DNA of 64,000 nucleotides from the NCBI RefSeq assembly GCF_004798865.1, contig NW_025336346.1, positions 8,812,572-8,876,571 of the forward strand. Reading direction: 5' to 3'. Numbering within the stretch: position 1 is the first letter of the stretch; every line of letters starts with the position of its first letter. This document shows, piece by piece, positions 12,001 through 27,000 of this stretch. Both the position numbers and the translations under genes were made by a program. This DNA comes from Varanus komodoensis. Its lineage: Eukaryota; Chordata; Lepidosauria; Squamata; Varanidae. The notes below the pieces were generated by a model that saw only the letters and a program-made list of their open reading frames with translations, searched no databases and was not told where the DNA came from.

Positions 12001-15000
12001 ATTATCCATTTGAGAACAAAAGAGAATTTGAAGATGCTTTTCCTGCTGACTTCATTGCTGAAGGAATTGACCAAACCAGAGGATGGTAATATTTTTGTCC
12101 TTTATCTGTATGGAATTTTACAGATGTGTAGGATTTAATCATGATTTTAAAATAATAGTTTAAATAGCATTTGGCTTACATTTTTATAATTTAGATTGCA
12201 CACTCAACTAGTAAAGAATGCAGGCCATGCATTACTCTTTATTTGAGCACTTCCTATTTAAAAAATCCAAAGTGTTTCACAATACAACAGCATTTAGATA
12301 AGTTCATGTATCCAGATTTCAAGGAAGGTGGCCTCTGTGCCATGCCACAGTGTCACATGTTACCCCCAAATCCATTGAGATTCAAGGCATTTTCAAGCAT
12401 GATGCTTTGGTGCCAATTCTACAAAATGTATGTAGAAATGAATGTGGAAGTAGAGGTGTTGATATTTATCCATATAATAAGGACAAATCCATGATCATAT
12501 TTGTATCCCATACAATATTAATTTGTACACATAAAATATCTTCAACTTTATTTTTTGGTTTTGAACATCTGTTATTAAGACTAGGAGAATGGTGGATTTT
12601 TTAGGGTTGGCATCTTGCATTGTTCAGTGCTACTTTCTAGTAAAAACTTTGCTATGTATATTTTTCTGAAAATATGTTATAGGCTTCCATATTCTATTGT
12701 TTACATGTATGCTGCTTTTTATGTTTCATCTGTGTAAGTTCAATTGATGTTTATCATCTAATTCTATTAATATCCCACAATCATTGTTGGGGACATTTTC
12801 TTGATTTAGAGAACACTCCTTTATGAGCAAGAAGTATTTTTTCTTTATTGAACTTATATCCCTCCTTCCCACAAGAGATGGCACTGAAGGTGGCTAATAA
12901 GAATAAAATATAGATTTCAGCAGAATCTTAGTTTAAAAATAACATGAAATCAATTAAAACAGAATTTTAAAAACGGAATAGTAAAGGAAATAAACAGCAC
13001 CCAGTTAGAAATTTCTTTAGCAGTAAGCCAGTTTATATACCCAAAGCCACCTTAAAATCATCTTTGCTTGATGGTGGAAGGATGTCTAAAAGAAAGCAGC
13101 TGAGCCTCCCCTGGCAAGAGTTCTGGAGCCTAAGAGGTTCCACTAAGAGGAGTCTTTCTTTTGTCCCCACCAAACATGCCTTGCATGGTGAAGGAACTGA
13201 GAAAGAGACTCTCCCTGGTGGTACCTTAAACGCCAGGTGAAATTATATGGAAGAATGCAGTCTTTCATGAACGTTAATGTCCATTTATATAACAGCTGGT
13301 AGATGGAAGGGAGGGAACATAAAAAGATGTCTTAGCATGATTCATGTCATGTTTGGTGTTTTTACCCCAAAGTGCACAGTGTAATTAAAAAATTCTGGCT
13401 TACCGGTTTCACTTTAAGACTAGAAGCCAGTGATTGGAAGATGGTAATACACAAGATCCTGTACAATAAGAATTTAGTTTTGGACAATGAATGTGTTGGT
13501 GGTTCTTAATGTCCTTGGGCTTTTAAATGGGGTGGAAAGAAACAATTCAGCTTAATTAAAAATTTGGAAGCAGAGAAGGTTTGAAAGTATGCAATCTTAG
13601 CATTTGCCAGTCTAGAATCAGTCCCTGTACATTTTGTTTTTCAGGTTTTACACTTTGTTAGTGTTGTCCTCAGCTCTTTTTGGGAAGCCTCCTTTCAAGA
13701 ATGTAATTGTAAATGGCCTAGTTCTTGCCAGGCAAGTATATTATGAATATTTCCCTCTTTGCTGGGTTTCTGCTTCAATAGAAAACCAAGCTTCAAGTGT
13801 TAAGAGTTTCCATGTTGTGTTATTTTATTATAAAAAGCCCACTCTGCTTCAGAAAGCATCCAGGTTTAAATGTCCACAGTCATGGACATAATCATTAGGT
13901 TAAATGTGGGTCGGAAAAATGATAGTCATCTTTCCATCTGTAATTTGCAGGGGGGGGGTTCTGTTGTAAAAATAGATGTAATACATTTTCAGACGGGCTA
14001 GTACTTTCTGTTTTGAAAAAGTTGGGTTGATTTCTTTGCCAGGATTAGATGAATTATCTGTGAGAACACTACCAACAAGTGCAAACTTTGTCACTCTCTC
14101 TGTGTTTAACTTGTTCCAGTGATGGGCAAAAGATGAGCAAGCGAAAGAAGAATTATCCAGACCCAACACACATTGTAAATTCTTATGGGGCAGATGCACT
14201 GAGGTAGGAACCTGTTGGTGTTCCCTTTCCTTTCCTTAAGGTTTGCAGATCTTTTGCATTTGTAGCTAGCATTTGTAGTTTGCTGTGCTGTGCTTTATCC
14301 ATGTGCAACCATTTGGCAATGCATGCATATTTCCTCCTTTGGAATGGTGGGTAACTTAAAAAGAAACTCAAGAAAAGAAACTAGGTGCCTGCAGAGCAAT
14401 TGGGTGCTGCTCAAATGCAAATAACTTGCACCATGGCAGCTTTTAGTGTTTCAGTATGAATAATGCAAACCTGGGCATATCCTTAATACTTTCTATAAAT
14501 ACTTGTGTCAGAAAGTACATTGGGAATTTTGGTTTCCCACTGTTGATTTAGAAAAGTGATAACCAGTGTCTTTAGTGGAACTAGTTGAACTGAAGACTGT
14601 CTACACTTGTGGGTGAAATAGGACAATTTACTAGAAATTATCATGTAATTCAGCCTTTTATAGATCAAAGATATATGAATTCTATTTGAGTAGTCTTAAA
14701 TAATTTTGAGCAGGTGAAGAACTTGAAATATTATCAGCATTTTTTCACTTTAAAGAATATGCTCTTTAAAATATATATCCCAAACTCTCAGGAATATTCA
14801 TTATTTTCACTTTTCCAATAGGATAAACATGCATTTGCTTGCTGCCTGCCTGAATTGTGTATACCAACATCTATTTATACATACTCCATCACAGAATACA
14901 AACAGTGTTTACTGGACTGATTTAAGAAGAGAGCTCGAGATCGGTTGTTTGAGTTCTGAAATGCTTGTTTGGTGTTTGAGTTCTCAAAAGTCAAACATTA

Positions 15001-18000
15001 GCATTGGAGGGCTATTCATTGGCCTAGAAGTTTGAAAATAAATAATGAATCAATGAATAACTTACTTGTAAATTTTTGCTTTCTGTATTGAGCTTCTGTG
15101 GAAAAGCTTTTTACTTCCATGTGCAAATTTTGAAGAGAATTTCAGATCAGAGTAGGGGCAGCAAGTATTGAATGTGTATACTAAAGTAGACTTTCCAATC
15201 ATTAGTCATATATTCAGTGTGTCTCCAAATGCTACTTCTAGGTTGCTTGGGCAGTAGCCAGTACTGCTCATACTCTGTTGGGACCAACTCTAGTGCTATG
15301 GGTAGTTGGCAGTTGCTTAAGCAACCAGAAACTAATGGGAATGTCAATTTCTGTAACAGGACAGTTCCGTTCACCTCCACCAGGGAGCTCCGCTGACCTG
15401 TCCCATTCCAGAAATTGACATTTTGGCTAGTTTGCCGGGTTGCTTGAGGAAGTACTTCTGTTACACTACCAGTTGGTCCTGTGGGTGCAACAGAACTAAT
15501 GGGAGGTGCACTTAGCAGTATTGGGTGCTACCCATTGACCAAAATGTTGTCTCTGTGCTGGTCTTGCATCTTTACATCACATGAAAATGTGGATATTGGG
15601 TCTTATTCCTATAGCCTGAATATTGGATTCTAAAAAAAACTATTACCAAAAACATTCTGTGGAATTTTATTCTGATACACACTTCTTTTTTTATTTTCCT
15701 CCTTTTTAATTTTTTATAGACAGAAAAAAACCATAAATACAATACATCACAACAATAATAATATAACAAGAACACAATAATTAAAAAAAGTAAATGATAA
15801 AGTGCTCCCACCAACCTGGAGACCAATACTACCACCATTCACATACTATAACAATTAATAATATATAATATACTTATATCCATTGACACACACTTCTTCA
15901 GCTCTGCTGCTGCTTAAGGGATTTTTAGAACACTTTAATAAGATGCTAGGGGCAGGGAAGTGTCGTGAGATCAAAGTACATCAAGAGTTAATGACCAAAT
16001 CACGGCTTTGAGCTTTCCTTCCAGATTTGTTCTCATTATGCTTTTGGCACCTCTTGTACATGAGAGGAATACCTGGTACTTCTCTTTAAGTCACATGGAC
16101 CCATCATGCCTTTCAAGGAACGCAAGAGGCATGTTTTAAAAAGCAAAGGGAGCACACCTTGTTGACACTGGTTATACACACATGAACCTGTTATTTTTGT
16201 AATATTTGAAGTGGCCTTTGGCCAGTACAGATTAAGTACTTGAACATAGTTTGATTGTTGGATTCTGCAATGAACATTAAACCCAGTATAAATTCTGTAC
16301 TCGTTCTTTATCAGATTTCAGCAAACATCATCCTTTGGGAATGTGGCTATAGTTCATATTTCATTTTTGCTGAAAATGCAGGACAGTAGTGTGAGGTCTC
16401 CATAGTTTCTCTAAAATGGATATACGGCCAGCAGTGCCATGCCTTTGCCAGTACTCCACTGAAGGATATTCCATTTCCTGTTTTGTAGGTTTTAACCATG
16501 TTCTTTCCATTAGGCAGCATTTCTGTGGACACTTTCCTGGGAGCAGGCCTCACTGAGCACAGTAAAACTCTGTTCCATACAAATGTGCTTTGAACAGAGT
16601 TGCTAAAATACTAAAACTTTTCTTCATTATTTATTTATTTAGACAACGTCTATGCCGCCCCATCGCATGAGCCTCTGTACATTATACAGTGGTGGGCTGT
16701 CCAGAAGCCAGCATGCCATTTTGAAATGTGGAATCATTATTTGAAATGGATGATGGTGGAAATTAACTTGAGCGTATAGTCTCTTACAGAGGCTTTTCCA
16801 AACTTGCATTCAAGAGCCCAATATAGGGGGAAGATAGGAAATAGAATATCTCCAGCTAGATTGACTGATGCTACAAATGTATATGCCTTTTTACTTAGTT
16901 GCAGGTTGGATGGAGGAGTGGGAAAAGGACTTTATTCATAATACCAAGTATAAAGATGAGCAATGTAAACAAGTTTTCCTTGCACTGAACAGAATATTGG
17001 AGCGTCAATATAATTTGGGCACCAAAGCTGGAAGTTTGTCATTGTTTTTAAGTTATGTGCACATTCTTAAAAAGCAGAACAAGTTTTCATTCAACTATTT
17101 TATCTTTACATGCTGCTGCAGGCTGTATCTTATCAATTCTCCTGTGGTAAGAGCAGAAAACTTGAGGTTTAAAGAAGAAGGGGTGAGAGACGTTCTGAAG
17201 GATGTCTTCTTGCCATGGTACAATGCATATCGCTTCCTCATTCAGAATGTTGTCATCTTGCAACTTAAGGTACAACTCTCTCTTACTGTATTGTATTAAT
17301 TTGGTCACAAAGCATAGTACCCACTATTTTATTATTTTATTCTATTTTATTTATATTTTGCCTTTCTGACCAAATGGGCTCTCAAGATGGCTCATAAATG
17401 TGTTGGTGCAATTTTGAAATAAAACAAAGCTGTAGCTTACCATCTTGTTGTTTTATTTATTAGAACTAGAGATGTAGTAATTAGAGTGTTAGACTAGGAA
17501 CAGAGATACTCACATTCATATGCACTTGGCAGTGAAGCTGGCAGAATGACCTTGGACAAGTCGCTATTCTAAGATTTTAATGTGAGCTGCTTGGATTCTC
17601 TCAACAAAGAGCAGCGTTGAAGCAGCAGACCAAACTAGGCAGAACTATCTCTCAGCCTAACCTACTTTACCTCATTGTTGGGAGGATGCCACTCAGAGTT
17701 CCTTGGAGGAACAGTGTGATTAAAATGGGGAAAAAAGAGATTAGAAGTGCCTAAAATTGCTGCTAAAAAATAAAACTCAGAGAGAAGAAGCCTGCTTTAC
17801 TGCTCAGTCTAAAAGTTTTAAGAATTACTATAGTGGGTGGAAAAAATGGGTGACCTATATCTTGTTTCCCAAAAATACAAAACAAAACGCCAAGAAGTTG
17901 TCCATACTTCCAAGTTGTGAATACTGCTTGAAAGGCAGTAGGACGCACATGCCATTCCAGATACAGCTCAGTGGAGCATCAGCACAAATTGTTGACCTCT

Positions 18001-21000
18001 CAGCATACAAGGGGGCCTGCTATGGAAAACTATTTCCTGCATGCCTCCATCTCAACACGCTAGTAATGCCTTTTCCCATCACCTTTAGAGCATACTGTTT
18101 GGTGTATGCAGTCTTGTTACAGGGGGTAGAGGCAGAGTTGGGATGAAAGAGTGGGAGGAGAGAAACATGGTTAATAATTTCCAATGGAAAAGTACAACTT
18201 TTAAAAAGCAAGCCAACATTTAGATAATTTTATTTGCCTTTCAAGCACTCCCAGAACTTAAGTGAATCCAATCCAAATGCATCATTCCCATTTCCCGAGA
18301 TGCCGAGGCATGTGGTGACGGGATATAAAAGTTTTAAATAAATAAGTAAATAAATTTCAGCAAACAATAGTTTGTTGTTGCAGCAGTAAGCTTGAGTGCT
18401 CTTTTCTGGCTTGTGGAGAATTCTAGTTCTGTTTCTTGGTTTCGACATTGTAGAGATGGGGGTTTAACCAGGAGAAAGGGGAAAACACTCAAAATGAAGC
18501 AGTTTAAGTTGGTTTCAGGCATGTACCTAATTTCATATAATTTTATCAATACCAAACTTTAGCTTGATAGTATTATGGCTTCCTTAAGGAGTAAGTGTTC
18601 TTAAATCAAGGATAACAGTTTGCTTGTTTGGGTACCTGATAGAAAACTATGACTTGACAATGCTGAACATTTCAAATTCTTCTTGTCAGATCGATCTGAA
18701 ATCTTGATCTGTTGGTTATCTAACCAACTTTTGCTAAATGGTTACTTTTCAAATAATTTATTGATGAGAGGACATGGCAGATGGGTTCTCTGGTAGGAGA
18801 AGTCTTCTCAATAGATGCATTATACAAGAATACATTATGCTTCCAGTGACAAATGGATAACTTGAAGAGCTTATAATTACTTGCCTCTCATGATACAGGA
18901 GCTTTTAAAATTACTTTGGAGACTTTATAAGAAAGGCAGTAGATTTCAAGGAACAGTAATGAAAATTAGTTTACATTTTTAGCTGTCACCTCTGCAAGGA
19001 GAACTTGGAAACCTCATAATTAATCAGCTATTTCTGGGGGTCCCCAGGCACTGTTCATAATAAAGTTCTTCAGGTTGCTCTAATATTTTACATTTTTAAA
19101 ATAACTGTAGTTTTGATGCCAGTATACAGATTCCATTATATCTTGCATACTGAACAGCATTATGCCTGAAATACATATCGGTGTAAATGAAATACTTGGG
19201 CAATTGTTCTAAAAAAAAAAAATATCTTCTCCCCTAAATAGGTTGTAGAAATGAGGCTCAGATTATTTAAATGTGTATATAATGTGGTGTTGCATACCAT
19301 TTGGTAGGTACTGCTTGAGAGAAAAGTTCTGGCCATTTCATGCAAAAGGCAAGCAGTAAATTCAAGTGGTCTGGCAAATGTCTTCCAAGCTACATTTAGC
19401 CTTTTAAATGTGCTTTAAGATGGCAGACGGATAAACTATTTACATAATGTCATGTACCATAAGTCTGCAAGGCAATACTTTGTATCCTTCTAATGGGGGC
19501 CAAGTCCAAGGGAGAGTTCCTGAAATGAGAATGTTAAAAGCAGCTATTTTTAATGAAAGTGTTTTTCAGACTATTCAAAGTGAACAAAGCAACAGAAGCT
19601 ATCACTATATGCAAGCACCTCTCTTGTTGAGGCAGCTGGCAGGGAGAAGGGCAGGGCAGAGGCAGGAACCTGTTGCTCAGAAGGAAGCCAGGGGCGAACT
19701 GGGGCAGTTTAACTTTATTTATTTATTTATTTATTTATTTTAAAGATTTTTATTACGATTTGTAAACTACTACTAAAAACATTTTTTTTGGCAGTTTATG
19801 ATGAGTGCAAAGGAAAGGCATGTGCCCCTGACCCAGAAAGTCACTCATTTGAAACCATAGTTCTGTGCTCCACAATAGGAACAGGAATTGCACGGAAAGG
19901 GTAGACAGAAGTATGCAAGTGTATACCAGCATAATGAAAAGCACTTCTCGGTTTCCCCAGCACTATTGCACAGAAAGAGGAAACTGAGAAAAGCAGGTGG
20001 CATTTTAAGTAGAGAGGATTGCAAACCATACTCAAACTGCAATACTAAAGGCTCTCTGTTCACTCATGTAATAGCTTTCTACCTTGTGTGATGCCACCGC
20101 CTGGACTCAAGGCAATGACAGACAAACCGTCCACTTGTTACCTTTGTGTGCTTGTGGGAAGGCAGCTGTCTGATTGGCTACAGGTGTTCTCTGTGTGGTC
20201 GTTTTCTAAATTGATTTCTTTAGTCTCTGGCTCAGGGAGCCAGGCATGGCCATATGTGATAACTGGGCAGAGAACTCCGCTTGGACTCCAGCTGCTTCTA
20301 TTAGTTGGAGTGGTAGGGTGGGAGAAAGGAATATGTATATATTTGCACAGCACTCTTTCCTTTTGTGTATATATTGTCTGAGTTCCAGGAGGATACAAAC
20401 ATTGAAGGACTGCATATGTGCAATTCTGCTCCTTTCTAGAGCAGTCACAGAGACTTGTTGGTGACATTCATGGCATGATATCTTTTCTACACCGCCTCTT
20501 TTGTCTTTTTACACTGTTTCTAACTGGGTGTTACATGCAGCATTGATTTATTGATATTTTTATTTATTTAAATTTCCATTTATATGTTATCTACCAAGCA
20601 AAGTTTCAAAGCAACTTACAATAAAAAGTATAAATACATATATAATAAGCAATAAAATACACCATTATCAAAATTTAAAAACCTTATAATAATAACATAA
20701 CAAGACAGTGAATGGGAGGGCAGGATCAATTATTTAAAAAGGAACATTTTTGCCTGACATCAAAACAATAATAGAAATGGCACCAGGGAGATGTCGCTAG
20801 GGAGACTATTCCAAAGGCAGGGAGCAGCCACCGAGAAGGCCCTTCTTCTATTTGCCATCACTCTCACCTCTGTGAGGGATGGCACTTGCAAAAGGGCTTC
20901 CTGACTTGATCTTAAGGGACAGGCAGGCTCATATGGGAGGAGGCAGTGCTTCAGGTAGCTGAACACTAAGCCGTTTGGGACTTTATATGACATAACAAGC

Positions 21001-24000
21001 ACCCTTGGATTGGGCCCGGGCAGCAACTGGTAGCCAGTGCAGCTCTTTGAGCACTGGAGTGATGGACTTCTTAAAAGGTGCATCCGTTACCATTCTTGCT
21101 GCTCAATTTGTACGGATTGCAATTTCTGGACCGTGGACGATACCATGGCATAGGTGACTGTTTTCAGGCTCTGTTCATCCAGGTAGGGTTAGCTTAGTTT
21201 TTTATAGTATTTTTGGCAGTACAAGAAAGTACACCACACTTTCTCTTTGAGAGCCTGGGAGAAGTTGAAGACATAGGCAGGTCTCTGCTCCTCCCCACAA
21301 GTGACACCCAAGCTATTTGAAGAGATAGAACTAGACCAAAATCTGCAACTCTCTCAGTATGCTTAAGATCGGCTTAAGATAGGCTTAAGAATAACAGCAT
21401 TCAGATTAGGTCATTTTTTCACAGAAACAGGCTATCTTTGCAAGCTACTCTTGTGTTTACGTACAGGAAAACATGCATTAATGAATGAACAGTTGCAACT
21501 GGCCGCTTAAAAGACTTATGAACTACAAGAATATTGTTTACATTAATACAGTACAATCAGATAAAGATACTGCTGTGCAGCAACTGTATTTAATTGGACA
21601 AATTATATATTTAAATTTCTTGGCTAAAATTCTAGTGGTTTTGATTGGGAGTCTTCCACTTACAGCAAAATTCTAATGCTACATCTTTTTCTACCCATGT
21701 TCATAGGAAGATGGAAAAGAATTCCTTTACAATGAGAATACAACAAAAGAAAATAACAACATCATGGATAAATGGATTCTTTCCTTCACACAATCATTGG
21801 TTCAGTTCTTCAAAGTTGAAATGGCAGGTGATTGCATTTAAGTTCCCAAATTCATATTATGTTTATTTTGCTGCTTTGGAATGCAGTAAGCTAAAAATGC
21901 TGCCTGCACTTCCATGCACATATTTTAACCACTTCCCAATGCTACCTGCAAACAATGGTTTGTAAATACTGACCCAGTTGCAAGAACATCATATTTTCCT
22001 TCTGGTCCTCTCCTGCGCAAATTTTCTTGCTGTCTTTCTATCTTTCATCTTAACCAAAGTTTTGTGTTGTATATGCACCAGTGCCAACCACTGTTAGTAC
22101 TAACTGGTGTTCTCTTACTGCAGATTTGAAAATAGGTTTTGACATGAGTTTGCAATCCCTGCTTAAGAGGGAAGAAAGAAGGTTCATAACCAAATTTAAC
22201 CTTCCTCTATAATGAAGCTTGCCTACACATTTAATATGTTAAGATATTGTTTACACTATCATCCAAATTTTTAAAGCGTTCAGTAATTAAAATAGAACGA
22301 CATTATAATTAAGGGCATATTAGAATATACTGTTTCTTCTTCATTTTCAGCCTACAGATTATACACAGTAGTTCCTCGACTAGTTAAGTTTGTAGACATT
22401 CTTACCAACTGGTATGTCAGAATGAATCGCAAGCGATTAAAGGTAGGTTACTTTTGCTTTTAGCATGGATGCTGGAAATAATGACAGCTGGAAATAATTT
22501 CCTTCTCAGTTCATTCATATTTCCTTTAAAGCTCAGTATAATCTTGGTTTTTGTATGTGAGTGTAAAAACTTAGAACTGAAAATGAAAAAGTGGAAGGTG
22601 TTCTAATCTCTCTTATGTTTATGAATACTACATGAGTAGGGTGAAAATGGAACAGATGACTGCATTATGGCCTTAGAAACCTTGTTCAGTGTTGTCTACT
22701 CCATGTGCAGACTTATGGTAAGCATGTACTGCAGCCCTCACTCGCCGCATTCATTTTTGCATAAATATTGGTACAGGAGGTTTGAAATAGTCCTATGGAA
22801 CTAATGATGCTCAGCTTGACATTCAGGGAAGCTGCTGCCAAGGCACAGTGTATGCTGTGACTCTACTGGAGCAGAGAAAGTAGTAAGGATAGAACCCATG
22901 TTTGTGTGAATCTCCGCTTTTTTTTTTTTTTTAAGCACAACACCTGATTCTGAATTCAGTAAAATTCTGCCTTTGCTGGTTTTCAACATAAGGAAGATTC
23001 CCCCTCTGAGATTTGGGAATCTGAAGTTGACAAATGCACCTGCAGTGTGGTCTAATGCATCCCCAGTGGTTAAAGAAAATGTATGTGTGTATCTTGTTCG
23101 CACTACTCCTGCACAGCTGACTGTCCACACTCATTTAGTTGTGTCCCCAGCTGTCATGTTGCCTGTGATGGGAAAGTATGGTTTCTTGGAGCTCCTAGAA
23201 GATCTGGAAGGGGAGGGAGAAAACAAATAGAAATAGCATTAGTGATGAATGCAATTCAGGGAGTCAGCAGATATTCCTATTTTCCTGTGCACAGACCAGA
23301 TATAGTAAAATCAATTTGCATAAGGGTGCTTCCTTCCAAATGCAGTAAGAGGCATATTTATGAATCCTTCATCTGTCAGTTCTAAAGCACCTCTTGGAAG
23401 GCCTCTGTTTTCCAGTTTAGGAGAATATGACCTTGGGCAGTTCCCACTAAGATTCTGGACTTGAATGCTATTAGTTTCCTTTCATTTATGGTCTCTACAA
23501 GGAAAAGTAAACACTGGTTAACTCTTGCTTCTCTGACTCTGCTGGGGGCCTCTCTGTATTTTAAATGCTTGTGTATAAATAGATCACATAAAAGACCTAT
23601 TATTGTCCCTTGCAAGTGTACAGACATCAGGTGGTATTAAACCGTGTAATTTGTGTATTTCAATTTCCCAGAGGAAGTTGTTCAACTGGAAACAACTTCC
23701 TGATTGAATTCTAGTGCTGGGATTCAATCACACATTTTAAATGTCAAATATCAGTATTACATTATTGTACAAAACACATTTTCTAGACAATGTTTTTCCA
23801 GTAACAAGAAATATATGGGCTTAACAGCTATTTTAGTAAAATGTGTAGTTGATAGCAAATATAGAACATGTATCAAAATTATGAAGTAATGAAGAATTGT
23901 GATTTTAGGCACCTTATACTCCATTTATCACCGAACTGATGTATCAGAATTTGAAGACTCTTATTGATCCAGCCTGTGTACAGGAGAAGAACACTGATAG

Positions 24001-27000
24001 CATTCACTACCTCATGCTTCCTCAAGTTAGGTGAGGAACTTCCTTAATTGCAAAAGGTGGCCATACTATTTAAGGGCTTAAATCAGGGCTCTTTTGCACT
24101 TTGAAATGTATTTTGAGATTCTTGATATATTTGTCACTGGTGAATCATGGAAGCTTGGAGGAGCTTGGAACCTAGCTTAGACAAGGGAGATAACATTCCT
24201 ACATGAGATGCTGGGGAGATGGCAGAGCTTTGGATGTGATGCGTTTCTACTTTTAATCTGTGTAAGTGGTAAAAAATATGTTCTGTGTGCAGCATGCATT
24301 GGGGTGGGACAGGAAAGCAGTAATGACAGTGAGAATGTAATTGGATTAAAACTGGCCACAGCTTTTTCTTGCCTTAGGCTTCACACAGAGCTTTGTGTGG
24401 CAAAAGGCAAGATTTTTGATAGTATGACTGAAGACTGAGGCAGTCATCCACACCTTGCACTGGGGAAAAAGTTAAGGGGTTGATAGTAGCACTCCCTCCC
24501 ACCTATGTTGTGGACCGATATCATGCACCAAGAATGTTGTTTTGGGTTGCACGAGGAAAGTCATGGATATGGGTAAAATTCTGTCCCAGCTTTGTCCACC
24601 AGTTGCTGACTTGCCTATAGCAATTGGGATGGAACAGGATTGACTGCAAGAGGATGAATTTAGCATTTCCTAAGCCCTTGGCTGCTCCATTCTATATGAT
24701 CCAGGTGCAGAATTTGATCTAATGGATTTGCTGTGTTGCTCTTGTTCTCTTGGGACTCACAGCCATGGTAAACAAAGCTCACTGAAACTTTTTGGGAAGG
24801 AGTGTGAGACATTATGTTCTATAAGGGGGAAGTGGGTAAATAAGAAAACAGCTGCTGCCAAATTGTGCCCTGGTTATTAATTCTCATACAGGTAATTATA
24901 TTCTCCTTTGGTCTTGATGAAGGAAAGGAGAAAAATTTGTTTTTCTGTTGGTTTCTTAATATTCTAACCATATTGCAGTTGTCTGGACAAACATTTAGAG
25001 TGTGACACTTTTTTCCGTTAATGCTGTTGACCAAAAGGACTTATTTTGTTTTGAATACTTCTGATAATAACCTTTTTTTTTTTTTTTGCCAGTGGCAGGG
25101 GTTTGTTTTCATTTGTGTGCTTTATGCTTTTGAGTCATTAATCCAGATAGTGAAAGGCATTTTCTTCTAATAATCCAAACCATTTATTTAAAAGAAATTA
25201 AATCAGATTTTTTCTATGCTGTGAACATCTGCGGTATAGATATATGATTTTTTTCTGTAACACACAATGTACATTATCATTATGGATGTCCTTGAACTGG
25301 TATTATGTAAGGCATGTTAAAAGATCTTCAATTATTTATAGCATTGTAACTTAATTTCTTGAGTCCCAGGCGCAGTCTTGTTCTCTCCAATTAATACCAC
25401 CAAAGATGATTATGATTTGTAAAAGTAAATTACTTTAAAAATACAGTAAATTGACTTGCTTTGTCATTGACTTTATTTGTTTTTTAATAGCTAGTCTATA
25501 ATGAAGCAGGGTTTTCCCCTCCCAAGAGTTTTGTAGCAATTACTGTGTCATTTAACAGAAGTTGATACTCCCCTTCTCCACATCTCCATACTATATAATG
25601 CTCACCTAGAAAGAAATGAGTCTATGCACCTCATGGTCACTAGGCCAAAGTTAAATTTTACTTAACTTTCCTTGTGTGCAGTTTGGATTTGTTTCCTTTT
25701 TTTAAAAAAAAAGGAAAATGTGATGGGTTTTTTGATATCTCTTTTTTTGTTTGTTTTAACAAATGTACTATTTAGTACTCGTTTGATGTGTATACCTAGA
25801 AAATGACTTTATATTTAATTCATTTCTGTTGCTGTTAGGTGCTGTCCAGTCGTCTCCAATATATGGTGACACTATGATTTGAAAGCCCTCCCAAATGTCC
25901 TGTTCATGACAACTTTATTAGTTCCTCCAAGTTCAGTACATTCAATCGCGTCTCCTATTTGGTCATATTTCTATCTTAATGTTTATAATTTTCAGTTTAC
26001 CATCAAATAATTAAGGATGTGGTCCTGTTGCCCTTGAGAGGACATCCACAGGGCTATAGGAAGTTGTGAATCCTTTCCCCCGACCCCATCTGCCGTTTAA
26101 GAGGTTCTTTGCCAGATGCCACCTCATTGTAGGGAAAGTCTCTGACCTTAGTGTTCCAGTGGTGATAGGAACTGAAAGGAGTACACCAAGGATAGACTGA
26201 GAAAAGTCTTCGAATTGCAGGACCCAAAACCCTTCTGTTCCGTTGACATACCCTTAAACTATCTGAAAACCCTTCCTTTCTCTTTTTAATCATTTGGGAG
26301 AAAATTAGAAAATATCCACCCATGACAGGAAAAAGGAACAAGCTGCTCGTCACAACCCCTGTCCTGACCAGTGAAAACTGATAGGCTTTGGAATTAGGTT
26401 TTCTTCAGTTGAAGAACATAAGAACACGAGAAAAGCCATGCTGGATCAGACCAATGGTCCATCTAGTCTAACACTTGGTACACACGTTGGCAAACCAGCT
26501 GCCCACAGGATCCTCAAGGAGGATGAGTACAGGACCTCTTGTCAGGCCAAGTTCCTCAGCAAGTGCTGTATGCAGGCATGCCACCTCTGGTAAAGGAGGA
26601 AGCACATAGCCTGCAAGGCCAGTAGCCACTGATAACCTCCTCTTCTTTTGCCTCCACTTCCTGCCTGTACTTTCTCAAGGTGGGTTTGCGCAAAATGCTA
26701 ATCTGCCGTGTGAATAAACTATGTAGGGTGGGTTGTTTTGTGATGCAGCAGGAGAAATCACTGCATGTTCCCAGTGTGTTTTCTCCCTCTTTTTCCCTCA
26801 GTTATTTGAGAAGGGGAGACTACATTTAGACCAATTTGTCTGCAGTTGCCAGGGACCAATTACATTTTCTTAGCTTTAGAGTTAACTTGTACGGTAGGAT
26901 GCAGCTGAGTGTGATTTGATTTTCTTGTGAGTTTTTTAACTGCCATACTAAATGAATCTTTACTTTTATGAAATTGGTTTTTTAGATAACTGAATAACTA

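Larger units (their letters stand above)
17270..21706 (+). other. 4.4-kb IARS1 intron with SINE and L2 relics
   Basis: It contains a SINE relic (17468-17745), a TTTA microsatellite (19715-19742) and antisense L2 (20545-21090). Bases 18000-19400 and 19800-20500 show no recognisable repeat or RNA. Confidence 0.65.

Noticed and set aside
15710-15870. Possible antisense L1 3'UTR
   Set aside because: A-rich composition is suggestive, but no coding part or clear terminus adjoins it.
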